A DNA stretch of 12,285 nucleotides from contig JALVBA010000070.1 of the NCBI GenBank assembly GCA_027010905.1, positions 1 through 12,285 on the forward strand, given 5' to 3'. Source of the stretch: Marinilabiliaceae bacterium. Its GTDB lineage: Bacteria > Bacteroidota > Bacteroidia > Bacteroidales > Marinilabiliaceae. The notes under the pieces were generated by a model that was not told the origin of the DNA, ran no database searches, and worked only from the letters and a program-made list of their open reading frames with translations. Below are positions 5,901 to 12,285 of the stretch, one piece after another (position 1 is the first letter of the stretch; every line of letters starts with the position of its first letter). The translations under genes were made by a program, and so were the position numbers.

Positions 5901-8497
5901 ACACTCATGCGATGAACAGTATCGGTAACCAATGCACCACGCCTGTCGCCTGTTGCTGTTTTAAGTCCAACAAAAACTTTGTATGGAGCAAAAGGGATAA
6001 TAAAACGGTCAACACTGAAATCACCACCCTTTTCAAACACCCGGGTGTTGAATGCCGCTTTAAGCATTCCCGGAGCTCTCTCTTTCAGATTGATATTGAA
6101 CGAGACTGCCGCCTCTCCGTTATCATCCAGAGTTCCTTCAAACCCCTTAATCTCCTCAGGGTAAAACTGCCTGAACATATCATCAAAAACATAACTCTTA
6201 TAATTTTTAAAAGTTGTTGTCGACTGGTTAAGCGTAATGTTAACATCTGCTTTCAACCCTCGTGCTATTGCGCCATGCAGCCACTTAACACTCATCTTTC
6301 CGGTTGAACGGTTGTTAACAAGTATCTCCTTACCTCCAAAGTCAAGGTTAATTTTCAGTCTGTTAGGCTTTACAGTCTCTATTCGAAAACCCTTTTCGAA
6401 GGTGCTTCCTCCAACGCTGATTCTGCACCTCCATCTTCCGGTAGGTGCATCGGATGAAGTGTTTGTTTTAAATACGTACAATCCGTTTGTTCCGGATGTT
6501 TTAACCTGCCTGTTCACCGTTTGACCATGAGGATTAATCAGCTCAAAGATTACCGGGATATCAGCAGGCAGATTGTTTTTAACACTCTTCAGAATGAAAG
6601 ATATAAAGAGAGTGTCGCCGGGTCGCCACACTCCTCGTTCGCCATAGATAAATCCAATCTTACCTTTCTGCATTACCTGACCGCTTACGTCAAACCGGCT
6701 TACCGATAGTGCCGAAGCCTCATCAAGACGAAGGTAACCTCGCTGCTCTGCCTGTTTGGCAAAAAGAATGTACGGCTTATGGGATACGGAAATTATCACC
6801 ACTCCATCAGCTCCTGTCTTTGCCTCTCCCACTGTTTGGTTTTGAAAGTCCAGAATTGTTATCTCTGCTCCGGCAACAGGCTTAGTTGTCAGCAGGTCGG
6901 TAACAGCAACAACCATCTCTCTGCCTGTACCCTGCTTGGCAATTATCCCCAGATTGGATGCCAGAATATTTCGTCCCACAGATTTGTACCTGTAATATGA
7001 CTCAGAACATGGGTTCTCCCTCTCTGAATAATCATAATCGGAGTAGTACTCATTCCATGATGCGTAGTAGTATGGCTCGGGTGTCTCCCAGTAGTCACTC
7101 TCCCTCTCAGTAATTTTCTCCTCCTCCTCTATATCAATATCCTTACTCTCGATATCGTCGCATGGATAGACGGAGTACTCCTTTTTCATGCGCAGAACAA
7201 TACGATAGATAGCTCCCGGCTCAGGCTTAATCAGATCCGAAAGGTCGAATGAAAAGGCATTCCATTTCAGAAGGTTACGTGTACGGTCATCATCAAGCCT
7301 GATAACTTTTTTCTGTATCAACCTCCCGGCACGTCGTAATTGATTTGAGCCATCCATCCTGTTTGTTTGAAGGAAAGAGGCTACATTATTTTCAAAAATC
7401 TTAATCACTTTAACCTCTACTGCCTTTAGCCCTACTGCTTTAAAAGGGAGTATCAACCCTTTAGAATCGGGGATGATTGTGCCTTTGCCTATGAACTTTA
7501 TCTGAGGTTTGGGAGATTCAAATTCCAGGTCATACTTCTCCTTTCCACTAAACGCAAAATTCAATCCGTTTTTAATTCCGGGATAAATAGAGACACTATT
7601 CATTCCCGATATTCTATTTGGCAGATATACATCAACAGCGTTATTCTGAATTTTATATTTCAACCCCTGAATATTTCCGATGGTAATAAGTCCGTTCAAA
7701 TTTTGAGGTTGCAGCAGAGGATCAGAAAAGAGTATCCTCACCAGCTGCTCCGGCTGCTGAATAACCGTTACATCCATCACCTTAAAATCTTTAAGCGAAG
7801 GGATAACCACATCAAATGTTCCCTTACGGTCGACACCGGCTACCGAGCCGTCAAAACTTATAACAAGCTTATCGGCACTATTACTGCGCATTACACTGTT
7901 TACTTTAAATATATGCCTGTTATCACTTTGGCTATGCTCCCAAGTAATCTCCAGCTCTTTGCCTGCCTGAGTAGCTTTAATGATTTTTTCAACACTGCTC
8001 TCATCCATATTATCGGCAGTAACCACTTCGCCGGTGTAGGTGTTCTTCTCGAAGTTATTCTTATCAACATGAGTTAGCGAACCCTTTACAACTCTGAAAT
8101 TCTGTTCAATAGTAGAGAAGTAGAACTCAAACGGTCTCTTCTCATCACTAAACAGTTTTGAAAGATTTACCTCTACCTTAAACTCCGTAGAGGATGGCAT
8201 TCTCCCCTCAGGGGTAAACACAATAGTACGGCCATCTTCCCATGTAGCATTTCCGCTAATCTTTGGTGTAATTTTCAAAACTCCCGATGAGACCTCAGCA
8301 CCCGGTTTTGTATCCTTAACCTCTTCTGAAAACTGTATTCGCACAGAAGATTCATTGGACAACACACCCGAAGTAAAAGCAGCTATCTTACCGGTATACT
8401 TAACTTGTTTGGCTTCTTTGTTGTTAGGCGATGAGCAGCTAAAAAGGAGGATTAAAAAAATCCATCTCGGAAGTAGGGAGAAACGAAAATGAGACAT
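2963..8497 (-). CDS. Bacterial alpha-2-macroglobulin family lipoprotein
   Basis: A complete 1844-residue protein, ATG at 8497 to TAA at 2965-2963. Residues 1-21 form a lipoprotein signal (basic start, hydrophobic WIFLILLF, then Ser-Cys with the lipidated Cys at 21), placing it at a periplasmic face. Domains in order: Ig-like macroglobulin repeats from about 35; a Tyr/acid-rich segment between Cys446 and Cys497; the MG2-type motif IYGERGVWRPGDTLF near 620; a MG7-like region with VVDDGLLDL near 1110; the central A2M domain near 1200; a thioester domain with PHGCVEQVTSS, Cys1395 to Gln1398; and a C-terminal macroglobulin domain near 1740-1844. In this family the Cys-Gln thioester covalently traps attacking proteases; E. 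coli YfhM is the best-known relative. Its usual partner, penicillin-binding protein PbpC, is not in the window. It is divergent from ctpA. Length is near that of Bacteroidetes homologues. Family assignment is firm. Confidence 0.93.
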   Translation of the reverse strand: MSHFRFSLLPRWIFLILLFSCSSPNNKEAKQVKYTGKIAAFTSGVLSNESSVRIQFSEEVKDTKPGAEVSSGVLKITPKISGNATWEDGRTIVFTPEGRMPSSTEFKVEVNLSKLFSDEKRPFEFYFSTIEQNFRVVKGSLTHVDKNNFEKNTYTGEVVTADNMDESSVEKIIKATQAGKELEITWEHSQSDNRHIFKVNSVMRSNSADKLVISFDGSVAGVDRKGTFDVVIPSLKDFKVMDVTVIQQPEQLVRILFSDPLLQPQNLNGLITIGNIQGLKYKIQNNAVDVYLPNRISGMNSVSIYPGIKNGLNFAFSGKEKYDLEFESPKPQIKFIGKGTIIPDSKGLILPFKAVGLKAVEVKVIKIFENNVASFLQTNRMDGSNQLRRAGRLIQKKVIRLDDDRTRNLLKWNAFSFDLSDLIKPEPGAIYRIVLRMKKEYSVYPCDDIESKDIDIEEEEKITERESDYWETPEPYYYASWNEYYSDYDYSERENPCSESYYRYKSVGRNILASNLGIIAKQGTGREMVVAVTDLLTTKPVAGAEITILDFQNQTVGEAKTGADGVVIISVSHKPYILFAKQAEQRGYLRLDEASALSVSRFDVSGQVMQKGKIGFIYGERGVWRPGDTLFISFILKSVKNNLPADIPVIFELINPHGQTVNRQVKTSGTNGLYVFKTNTSSDAPTGRWRCRISVGGSTFEKGFRIETVKPNRLKINLDFGGKEILVNNRSTGKMSVKWLHGAIARGLKADVNITLNQSTTTFKNYKSYVFDDMFRQFYPEEIKGFEGTLDDNGEAAVSFNINLKERAPGMLKAAFNTRVFEKGGDFSVDRFIIPFAPYKVFVGLKTATGDRRGALVTDTVHRMSVVTVDAEGKRVSTGDLEYQIYKVNRRWWWESNDRNLAGYMGSSNNNLIKKGTVKMKDGKGSFPFRISYPEWGRYVVRVIDNLNGHATAKTVFVDWPGWALKPVGDDPEGASMLSFSADKKKYEVGDKATVSFPSSGVGSAFVSIETGSGILQTFWVEPKKGSSSFSFDITKEMSPNIYVHITMLQPHSQMANNLPIRLYGVIPLLVEDSETHLVPIIKTADEFRPEKSATIKVSEKDGKAMSYTLAVVDDGLLDLTRFNTPNPWRQFFAKVALGVHTWDIYNDVLGAYGGKIEQMFSIGGDEDLSGKKETTKANRFKPMVKFIGPYTLKAGRTNKHTISIPRYVGSVRVMVVATSGEAFGDAQKTVPVRNPVMVLTTLPRVLSPGETVDVPVAVFAMKDNVKNVSVTLSTNTLFTILGSNKREVTFSQPGDKSVTFKIKVNKKQGFGKISVAASSKGETARDDIEVNVENPNPPLTTVISNVTEPGKKIQIPYTLQGIEGTNHVTLEVSSIPPIDLGRRLDYLIQYPHGCVEQVTSSAFPQLFIDKVMDVPATMQMKAEANIKAAIKKLSGFIRSDGGFGYWPGSSSSNDWCTSYAGHFMLEAEKQGYTLPIGFKQKWMNYQKLKSRQWVFSKDKYGEDLVQAYRLYTLLLAGGSELSAMNRMRNIQALSVQARWRLAAAYALAGYSDVANKLVDKVSINPTTQRHYYYTYGSSERDKAMIIETLILLNRRTDAAPLVQSVSKALSGNRWMSTQTTSYCLLAMSKFAGDKTTSSKLSFEWKADSDKGSKVRSQKPIYQTPITPIEEGGEISVTNSSDGVIFTRLIMEGIPEQGDMIEQAKNLSMTVNYTTINGENINVNRLQQGTDFMAIVTVKNPGTMGYQKDMALSQIFPSGWEIRNTRMEDVVSVHEKDMPDYRDIRDDRVYTYFNIGTNRSKTFVVMLNAAYTGRFYLPATTCEAMYNNDVMARKPGRWVTVVKP

Positions 8498-8534
8498 AAT
8501 AGATAAAAATAAATGAGGGTTAATAAAAGTGTTA

Positions 8535-8542
8535 TAAATATA
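8535..8542 (-). promoter_or_regulatory. Possible -7 element for the alpha-2-macroglobulin gene
   Basis: On the minus strand TATATTTA differs from TAnnTTTG only at the last base. TTTA (8565-8562) lies 19 bases upstream, at the spacing expected for the -33 element. Transcription would begin a few bases downstream, some 30 bases before the ATG. The AT-richness of the region makes chance matches likely. Confidence 0.33.
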
Positions 8543-8646
8543 GATAATAATATTGATGGGTTAAAGAATTGAGTGGTTGTTTTTTTCTGTTTTTTCTTTC
8601 ACTCTCTCTTATTCGGAAAACTTAATGGCTTTTTTAATGGAAATAT

Positions 8647-8654
8647 TAACTTTG
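8647..8654 (+). promoter_or_regulatory. -7 element TAACTTTG for ctpA
   Basis: TAACTTTG matches TAnnTTTG exactly and is followed by TG. It predicts a start near 8661 and a leader of about 45 bases before the ctpA ATG. No clear -33 TTTG is present at the normal spacing, only T-rich sequence at about 8629-8635. Confidence 0.55.
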
Positions 8655-8706
8655 TGCCCTGTCGGCGTGAAAATTAATATAAGATATCAACGTAATAGAA
8701 TAGAAG

Positions 8707-10422
8707 ATGAGAAAATTGATGAACAGAAAGCAAGTTAAATGGGGAGTATCAATAATATTAATTTTAACTATCTCTTTTGGGCTGGTTAGTTTTAATAGTG
8801 ATAAACGTAATTTCGAGATAGTTAAAAATCTCGATATTTTCTATACCCTCTTCAGGGAGTTAAACAGTTACTACGTTGACGAAACTGACCCGGCAAAACT
8901 TATAAAAACGAGTATTGATGATATGCTTAAGTCTCTTGATCCCTATACTAATTACATCCCCGAGTCAGCCATAGATGATTTTAAGTTTATGACAACCGGA
9001 GAGTATGCCGGAATAGGAGCATTGATTTCTAAACAGGACGATTATGTTGTCATCTCTGAACCTTACGAAGGGTTTCCTGCTCAGAAAGCTGGACTGAAAG
9101 CCGGCGATAAACTAATCTCCATCGATGGTAAAAATATAGTTGGAAAAAAAACATCTGATGTGAGTGACCTCCTGAAGGGGCAGGCAAACACCACAGTGAA
9201 GCTGAAGATTGAGCGTCCCGGCAAAAAAAAATCACTGTCCATTGAGATTGAGAGGGAGAAGATTCAGATTAATCCTGTGCCGTGGTACGGAATGATTGAC
9301 GATGAAACGGGTTATATCGTTCTTAGCAGTTTCACTCAGGGGTGCAGCAACAATATTAAAGAGGCATTTTTAGATTTGCGAGAAAAGCAGGGAGCCAAGA
9401 AAATGGTTCTTGACCTCAGAGGTAATCCCGGAGGTTTACTCGACGAAGCGGTAAAACTCTCTAACCTGTTTCTTCCTAACGGAACCGAGATTGTGAGCAC
9501 ACGTGGAAAAGTAAAGCAGTGGGACAAGGTGTACAATGCAACCCGTCAGCCTATCGATACAGTGATGCCGCTTGCAGTGCTGGTGTCGCGTGGTTCGGCA
9601 TCTGCTTCAGAAATTGTTTCCGGTAGTCTGCAGGATATGGATCGTGCCGTAATAATTGGTCAACGCACTTTTGGTAAAGGGCTGGTTCAAACTACCCGTA
9701 ACCTGTCGTATAATGCCAAACTGAAAGTTACAACTGCTAAGTATTACATCCCGTCAGGTCGCTGTATTCAGGCGATAGATTATGCACACCGCAATGATGA
9801 CGGAAGTGTTGGACTGGTTCCTGACTCACTGATAACAGAGTTCAAAACAAAAAATGGACGCCCTGTGTACGATGGTGGAGGAGTATCTCCCGACATAAAG
9901 GTTAAACAAAATAAATATGGAAATATCACCTATGCTTTAGTGATGCAACAGATGTTTTTCAATTTTGCTACTCAGTTTGTTCTTGAAAACAGCTCAATTG
10001 GATCTGTTGATAACTTCACTATTACGGATGATATTTACAATGATTTCAAAAAGTTTGTTTTAGCAAAGAAAGATTTCGTGTATGAATCAAGAACACAAGA
10101 CCTGTTTGATGAGATGAAAGAGGTTGCTAAAAAAGAGGACTACTTTGATGCTGCTAAAGAGGATTTTGATGCATTGGAGAAGATGCTGAAATTAGACGTT
10201 AATAAAGATCTTGACCTGTTTAATGAGGAGATTAAAGAGTTACTTGGGATAGAGATTGTAAAGCGTTACTACTATCAAAAAGGATCTGTTCAGTTTGCAC
10301 TAAAAAGAGATGCTGAGCTTGACGCAGCAAAAAAACTGTTGGGAGATACAGACGAATATATCGGACTTCTGGATGGAGAGATCTCCAGCCACGCCGGTGA
10401 CAGAAGGACGGTGAGGAAATAG
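8707..10422 (+). CDS. ctpA: C-terminal processing peptidase, S41 family, PDZ-containing
   Basis: 571 residues, ATG at 8707 preceded by purine-rich AGAAG; a second in-frame ATG at 8719 is an alternative start. Residues 10-29 are a hydrophobic segment (VKWGVSIILILTISFGLVSF) that serves as a signal anchor or signal peptide, so the enzyme faces the periplasm. A short helical region carries KSLDPYTNYIP (about 75-85). A PDZ domain spans about 100-180 (EYAGIGALI, GLKAGDKLISIDG). The S41 protease core spans about 200-385, with VLDLRGNPGGLLDEAV, then GSASASEI (nucleophile Ser299), then TFGKGLVQ (general base Lys324). The 25-residue gap between Ser and Lys equals that of E. coli Prc. The remaining 180 or so residues are charged and helical, as in Bacteroidetes homologues. 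Such enzymes trim or degrade periplasmic proteins from their C-termini; the substrate here is unknown. Confidence 0.93.
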   Translation: MRKLMNRKQVKWGVSIILILTISFGLVSFNSDKRNFEIVKNLDIFYTLFRELNSYYVDETDPAKLIKTSIDDMLKSLDPYTNYIPESAIDDFKFMTTGEYAGIGALISKQDDYVVISEPYEGFPAQKAGLKAGDKLISIDGKNIVGKKTSDVSDLLKGQANTTVKLKIERPGKKKSLSIEIEREKIQINPVPWYGMIDDETGYIVLSSFTQGCSNNIKEAFLDLREKQGAKKMVLDLRGNPGGLLDEAVKLSNLFLPNGTEIVSTRGKVKQWDKVYNATRQPIDTVMPLAVLVSRGSASASEIVSGSLQDMDRAVIIGQRTFGKGLVQTTRNLSYNAKLKVTTAKYYIPSGRCIQAIDYAHRNDDGSVGLVPDSLITEFKTKNGRPVYDGGGVSPDIKVKQNKYGNITYALVMQQMFFNFATQFVLENSSIGSVDNFTITDDIYNDFKKFVLAKKDFVYESRTQDLFDEMKEVAKKEDYFDAAKEDFDALEKMLKLDVNKDLDLFNEEIKELLGIEIVKRYYYQKGSVQFALKRDAELDAAKKLLGDTDEYIGLLDGEISSHAGDRRTVRK

Positions 10423-10426
10423 AAAT

Positions 10427-10532
10427 AAAAGCCCACTCCTCACCCCTCCCCAAGAGAGGGGTGAAATAATATAATTTAAACATTCAAGTGCCTTTCTCCT
10501 CCCCCCAGGGGAGGCAGGGAGGGGCTTTTTTT
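10427..10532 (+). terminator. Terminator-like imperfect palindrome between ctpA and glyS
   Basis: The stretch begins AAAAGCCC and ends GGGGCTTTTTTT, and its halves are imperfect inverted copies of each other. Each half also folds locally: CACCCCTC (10441-10448) with GAGGGGTG (10456-10463), and CCTCCCC (10498-10504) with GGGGAGG (10508-10514). Seven T residues follow the long stem, so on the plus strand it should act as an intrinsic terminator for ctpA; on the minus strand the AAAA start gives four T. It resembles C/G-rich intergenic repeats common in Bacteroidetes. The T-tract ends 14 bases before the glyS ATG. Confidence 0.65.
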
Positions 10533-10546
10533 AAAAATAATTTAAG

Positions 10547-12103
10547 ATGGCACAACAAGCAGATGTATTTAAGAAACTGGTAGCTCACTGTAAAGAGTAT
10601 GGATTTGTTTTTCAATCGAGCGAAATATATGATGGTTTAGCAGCAGCTTACGACTATGGTCAGTATGGTGTTGAACTGAAAAATAATATTAAAAAATATT
10701 GGTGGGACTCAATGGTGCTTCTGCACGAAAATGTTGTCGGTCTCGACTCGGCAATCTTCATGCATCCTACAGTGTGGAAAGCTTCAGGACATGTTGATGC
10801 ATTTAACGACCCGCTCATCGACAATAAGGATAGTAAGAAACGCTACCGTGCCGATGTATTGATTGAAGACCTCATCCAAAAAATTGAAGGGAAGATAGAG
10901 AAGGAAGTTACTAAAGCAAAAAAACGCTTTGGTGATGCTTTTGACGAAGCTCAATTCAAAGAGACAAACCCAGGAGTTTTAGCCAACAAGAAAAAGATTG
11001 AGGTAATTCACAGCCGTTTTGCCAAAGCACTTAACGATAACGATCTGGAAGAGCTACGTCAGATAATTATTGATTACGAGATAGCCTGTCCCATCTCAGG
11101 AACAAAAAACTGGACCGATGTACGTCAGTTCAACCTTATGTTCTCTACCGAGATTGGCTCAACAGCCGACGGTGCTCAAACAATATACCTGCGTCCCGAA
11201 ACAGCTCAGGGTATCTTTGTTAACTATCTGAATGTGCAGAAGAGCGGCCGGATGAAACTTCCGTTCGGAATAGCTCAGATTGGTAAAGCATTCCGTAACG
11301 AGATTGTGGCTCGTCAGTTTATCTTTCGTATGCGCGAATTTGAGCAGATGGAGATGCAATTTTTTGTTCGTCCGGGAGAGGATCAGAAATGGTTTGAGTA
11401 CTGGAAAGAGAAGCGTATGCTTTGGCACAAAGCCCTTGGTATGGGCGACGATAGCTACCGTTTCCACGACCACGACAAGCTGGCTCACTATGCCAATGCT
11501 GCTACCGACATCGAGTTTAAAATGCCGTTTGGCTTTAAAGAGGTTGAAGGAATACACTCACGTACCGATTTCGACCTGTCGTCGCATCAGGAGTATTCAG
11601 GTAAGAAACTTCAGTACTTCGACCCTGAACTAAATAAAAACTATGTGCCCTACGTGATTGAGACATCAATTGGTGTAGACCGCATGTTCCTGAGTGTGCT
11701 TGCAGGTGCTTACAATGAAGAGGAGATTGAAGGAAAAGATGGGAAGAAAGATACCCGCATTGTACTTAACCTACCCCCTGTTCTTGCCCCGGTTAAACTT
11801 GCCGTTCTTCCTTTGGTAAAGAAAGATGGCCTGCCCGAATTGGCCAGAAGTATCGTTAACACCCTGAAATTTGATTTCAACTGCCAGTACGATGAGAAGG
11901 ACTCCATCGGCAAACGTTACCGTCGCCAGGATGCTATCGGTACTCCATACTGTATCACCATCGACCACCAGTCGCTGGAGGACAATACCGTGACTATCCG
12001 CTACCGCGACACAATGAAGCAGGACAGAGTGAAGATTGAAGAGCTACACGGTATTATTGCCGATAAGGTGAATTTGAGAGAGGTGCTGAAAAAGGTGGTA
12101 TAA
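10547..12103 (+). CDS. glyS: Glycyl-tRNA synthetase, dimeric (eukaryote/archaea-like) class II type
   Basis: 518 residues, ATG at 10547 to TAA at 12101-12103, near the length usual for Bacteroidetes GlyRS. It joins glycine to tRNA-Gly in the cytoplasm. The N-terminus FKKLVAHCKEYGFVFQSSEIYDG is characteristic and fixes the start. Class II motif 1 is around IFMHPTVWKASGHVDAFNDP (about 66-85). RPETAQGIFVNY precedes motif 2, FRNEIVARQFIFRMREFEQ, which begins near Phe249. Motif 3 is GVDR at 376-379. The C-terminal anticodon-binding domain starts near PPVLAPVKLAVLPL and includes DSIGKRYRRQDAIGTPYC. The single-chain form differs from the two-subunit GlyQ/GlyS enzyme of E. coli. All motifs are intact. 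No promoter of the TAnnTTTG type is evident in the 124-base gap from ctpA, so expression may depend on read-through or an unrecognised promoter. Confidence 0.96.
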   Translation: MAQQADVFKKLVAHCKEYGFVFQSSEIYDGLAAAYDYGQYGVELKNNIKKYWWDSMVLLHENVVGLDSAIFMHPTVWKASGHVDAFNDPLIDNKDSKKRYRADVLIEDLIQKIEGKIEKEVTKAKKRFGDAFDEAQFKETNPGVLANKKKIEVIHSRFAKALNDNDLEELRQIIIDYEIACPISGTKNWTDVRQFNLMFSTEIGSTADGAQTIYLRPETAQGIFVNYLNVQKSGRMKLPFGIAQIGKAFRNEIVARQFIFRMREFEQMEMQFFVRPGEDQKWFEYWKEKRMLWHKALGMGDDSYRFHDHDKLAHYANAATDIEFKMPFGFKEVEGIHSRTDFDLSSHQEYSGKKLQYFDPELNKNYVPYVIETSIGVDRMFLSVLAGAYNEEEIEGKDGKKDTRIVLNLPPVLAPVKLAVLPLVKKDGLPELARSIVNTLKFDFNCQYDEKDSIGKRYRRQDAIGTPYCITIDHQSLEDNTVTIRYRDTMKQDRVKIEELHGIIADKVNLREVLKKVV

Positions 12104-12210
12104 GTTCTGGGAAATATTACATTCTCATATTTGGATATGACATGAAGTGGTTTGGTTAGCATCTACGTTATGGGCAATTAACAGTATTAATAACCTGAGT
12201 TCGATATAAG

Positions 12211-12235
12211 CAACTTGTTAGAACATAGCAAGTTG
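12211..12235. terminator. Hairpin downstream of glyS
   Basis: CAACTTGTTA (12211-12220) pairs with TAGCAAGTTG (12226-12235), ten pairs including one G-T, with a GAACA loop. It lies about 108 bases past the glyS stop and lacks a T-tract. It may end the glyS transcript or belong to whatever lies beyond the window edge. Confidence 0.35.
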
Positions 12236-12285
12236 TCCATGTGTATTAACGGTTTCGTATTTAATTCTAGGTTTTTTAGGTAAAA

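Noticed and set aside
2906..8077. Many plus-strand open frames of 60-184 codons opposite the alpha-2-macroglobulin gene
   Set aside because: They are antisense shadows of a long, well-conserved coding sequence and show no domain signatures.
10427..10546. T-box riboswitch controlling glyS
   Set aside because: No T-box consensus, specifier loop or long leader is visible; the structure is a simple C/G-rich palindrome, and T-boxes are mainly a feature of Gram-positive bacteria.
1..12285. A novel multi-gene defence or metabolic system
   Set aside because: Every long gene belongs to a recognised family, and the only accessory DNA is IS debris; nothing in the window forms a coherent new operon.

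Overview
The window looks like a stretch of Bacteroidetes chromosome, probably Bacteroidales. The evidence is a moderately AT-rich composition, promoter elements of the TAnnTTTG type, A-rich leaders in place of strong Shine-Dalgarno sites, and three long proteins with the sequence character of that phylum. I could run no database search, so family calls rest on recognised motifs.

Layout. From base 1 to 818 (+) is the C-terminal part of a neutral/alkaline ceramidase-like hydrolase that enters from outside the window. From 819 to 2962 (about 2.1 kb) there is no intact gene. This stretch holds two decayed transposase genes on the minus strand: an IS256-family N-terminal fragment (about 858-1250) and an IS1634-family N-terminal half with a frameshift (1369-2012). 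It also holds an orphan-looking promoter and strong hairpin (2276-2370), a 49-codon minus-strand reading frame that may be the tail of a lost gene (2393-2542), a double-hairpin intergenic repeat (2687-2731) and a hairpin downstream of the next gene (2865-2887). From 2963 to 8497 (-) is a complete 1844-residue bacterial alpha-2-macroglobulin lipoprotein with an intact CxEQ thioester motif. It is divergent from ctpA (8707-10422, +), an S41 C-terminal processing protease with a PDZ domain and a Ser/Lys dyad. After a 124-base spacer with a terminator-like imperfect palindrome comes glyS (10547-12103, +), a dimeric-type class II glycyl-tRNA synthetase. The last 182 bases hold only a small hairpin.

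How the genes relate. The alpha-2-macroglobulin (a protease trap) and CtpA (a protease) are both envelope proteins read from one 209-base divergent spacer, which is suggestive but not proof of co-regulation. glyS is housekeeping and follows ctpA in the same direction, with a terminator-like structure ending only 14 bases before its start codon. I see no CRISPR array, tRNA, phage or defence island, and no convincing new multi-gene system. The most interesting signals are the orphan promoter/hairpin locus, the slippery A-tract in the IS1634 remnant, and the palindrome in front of glyS.
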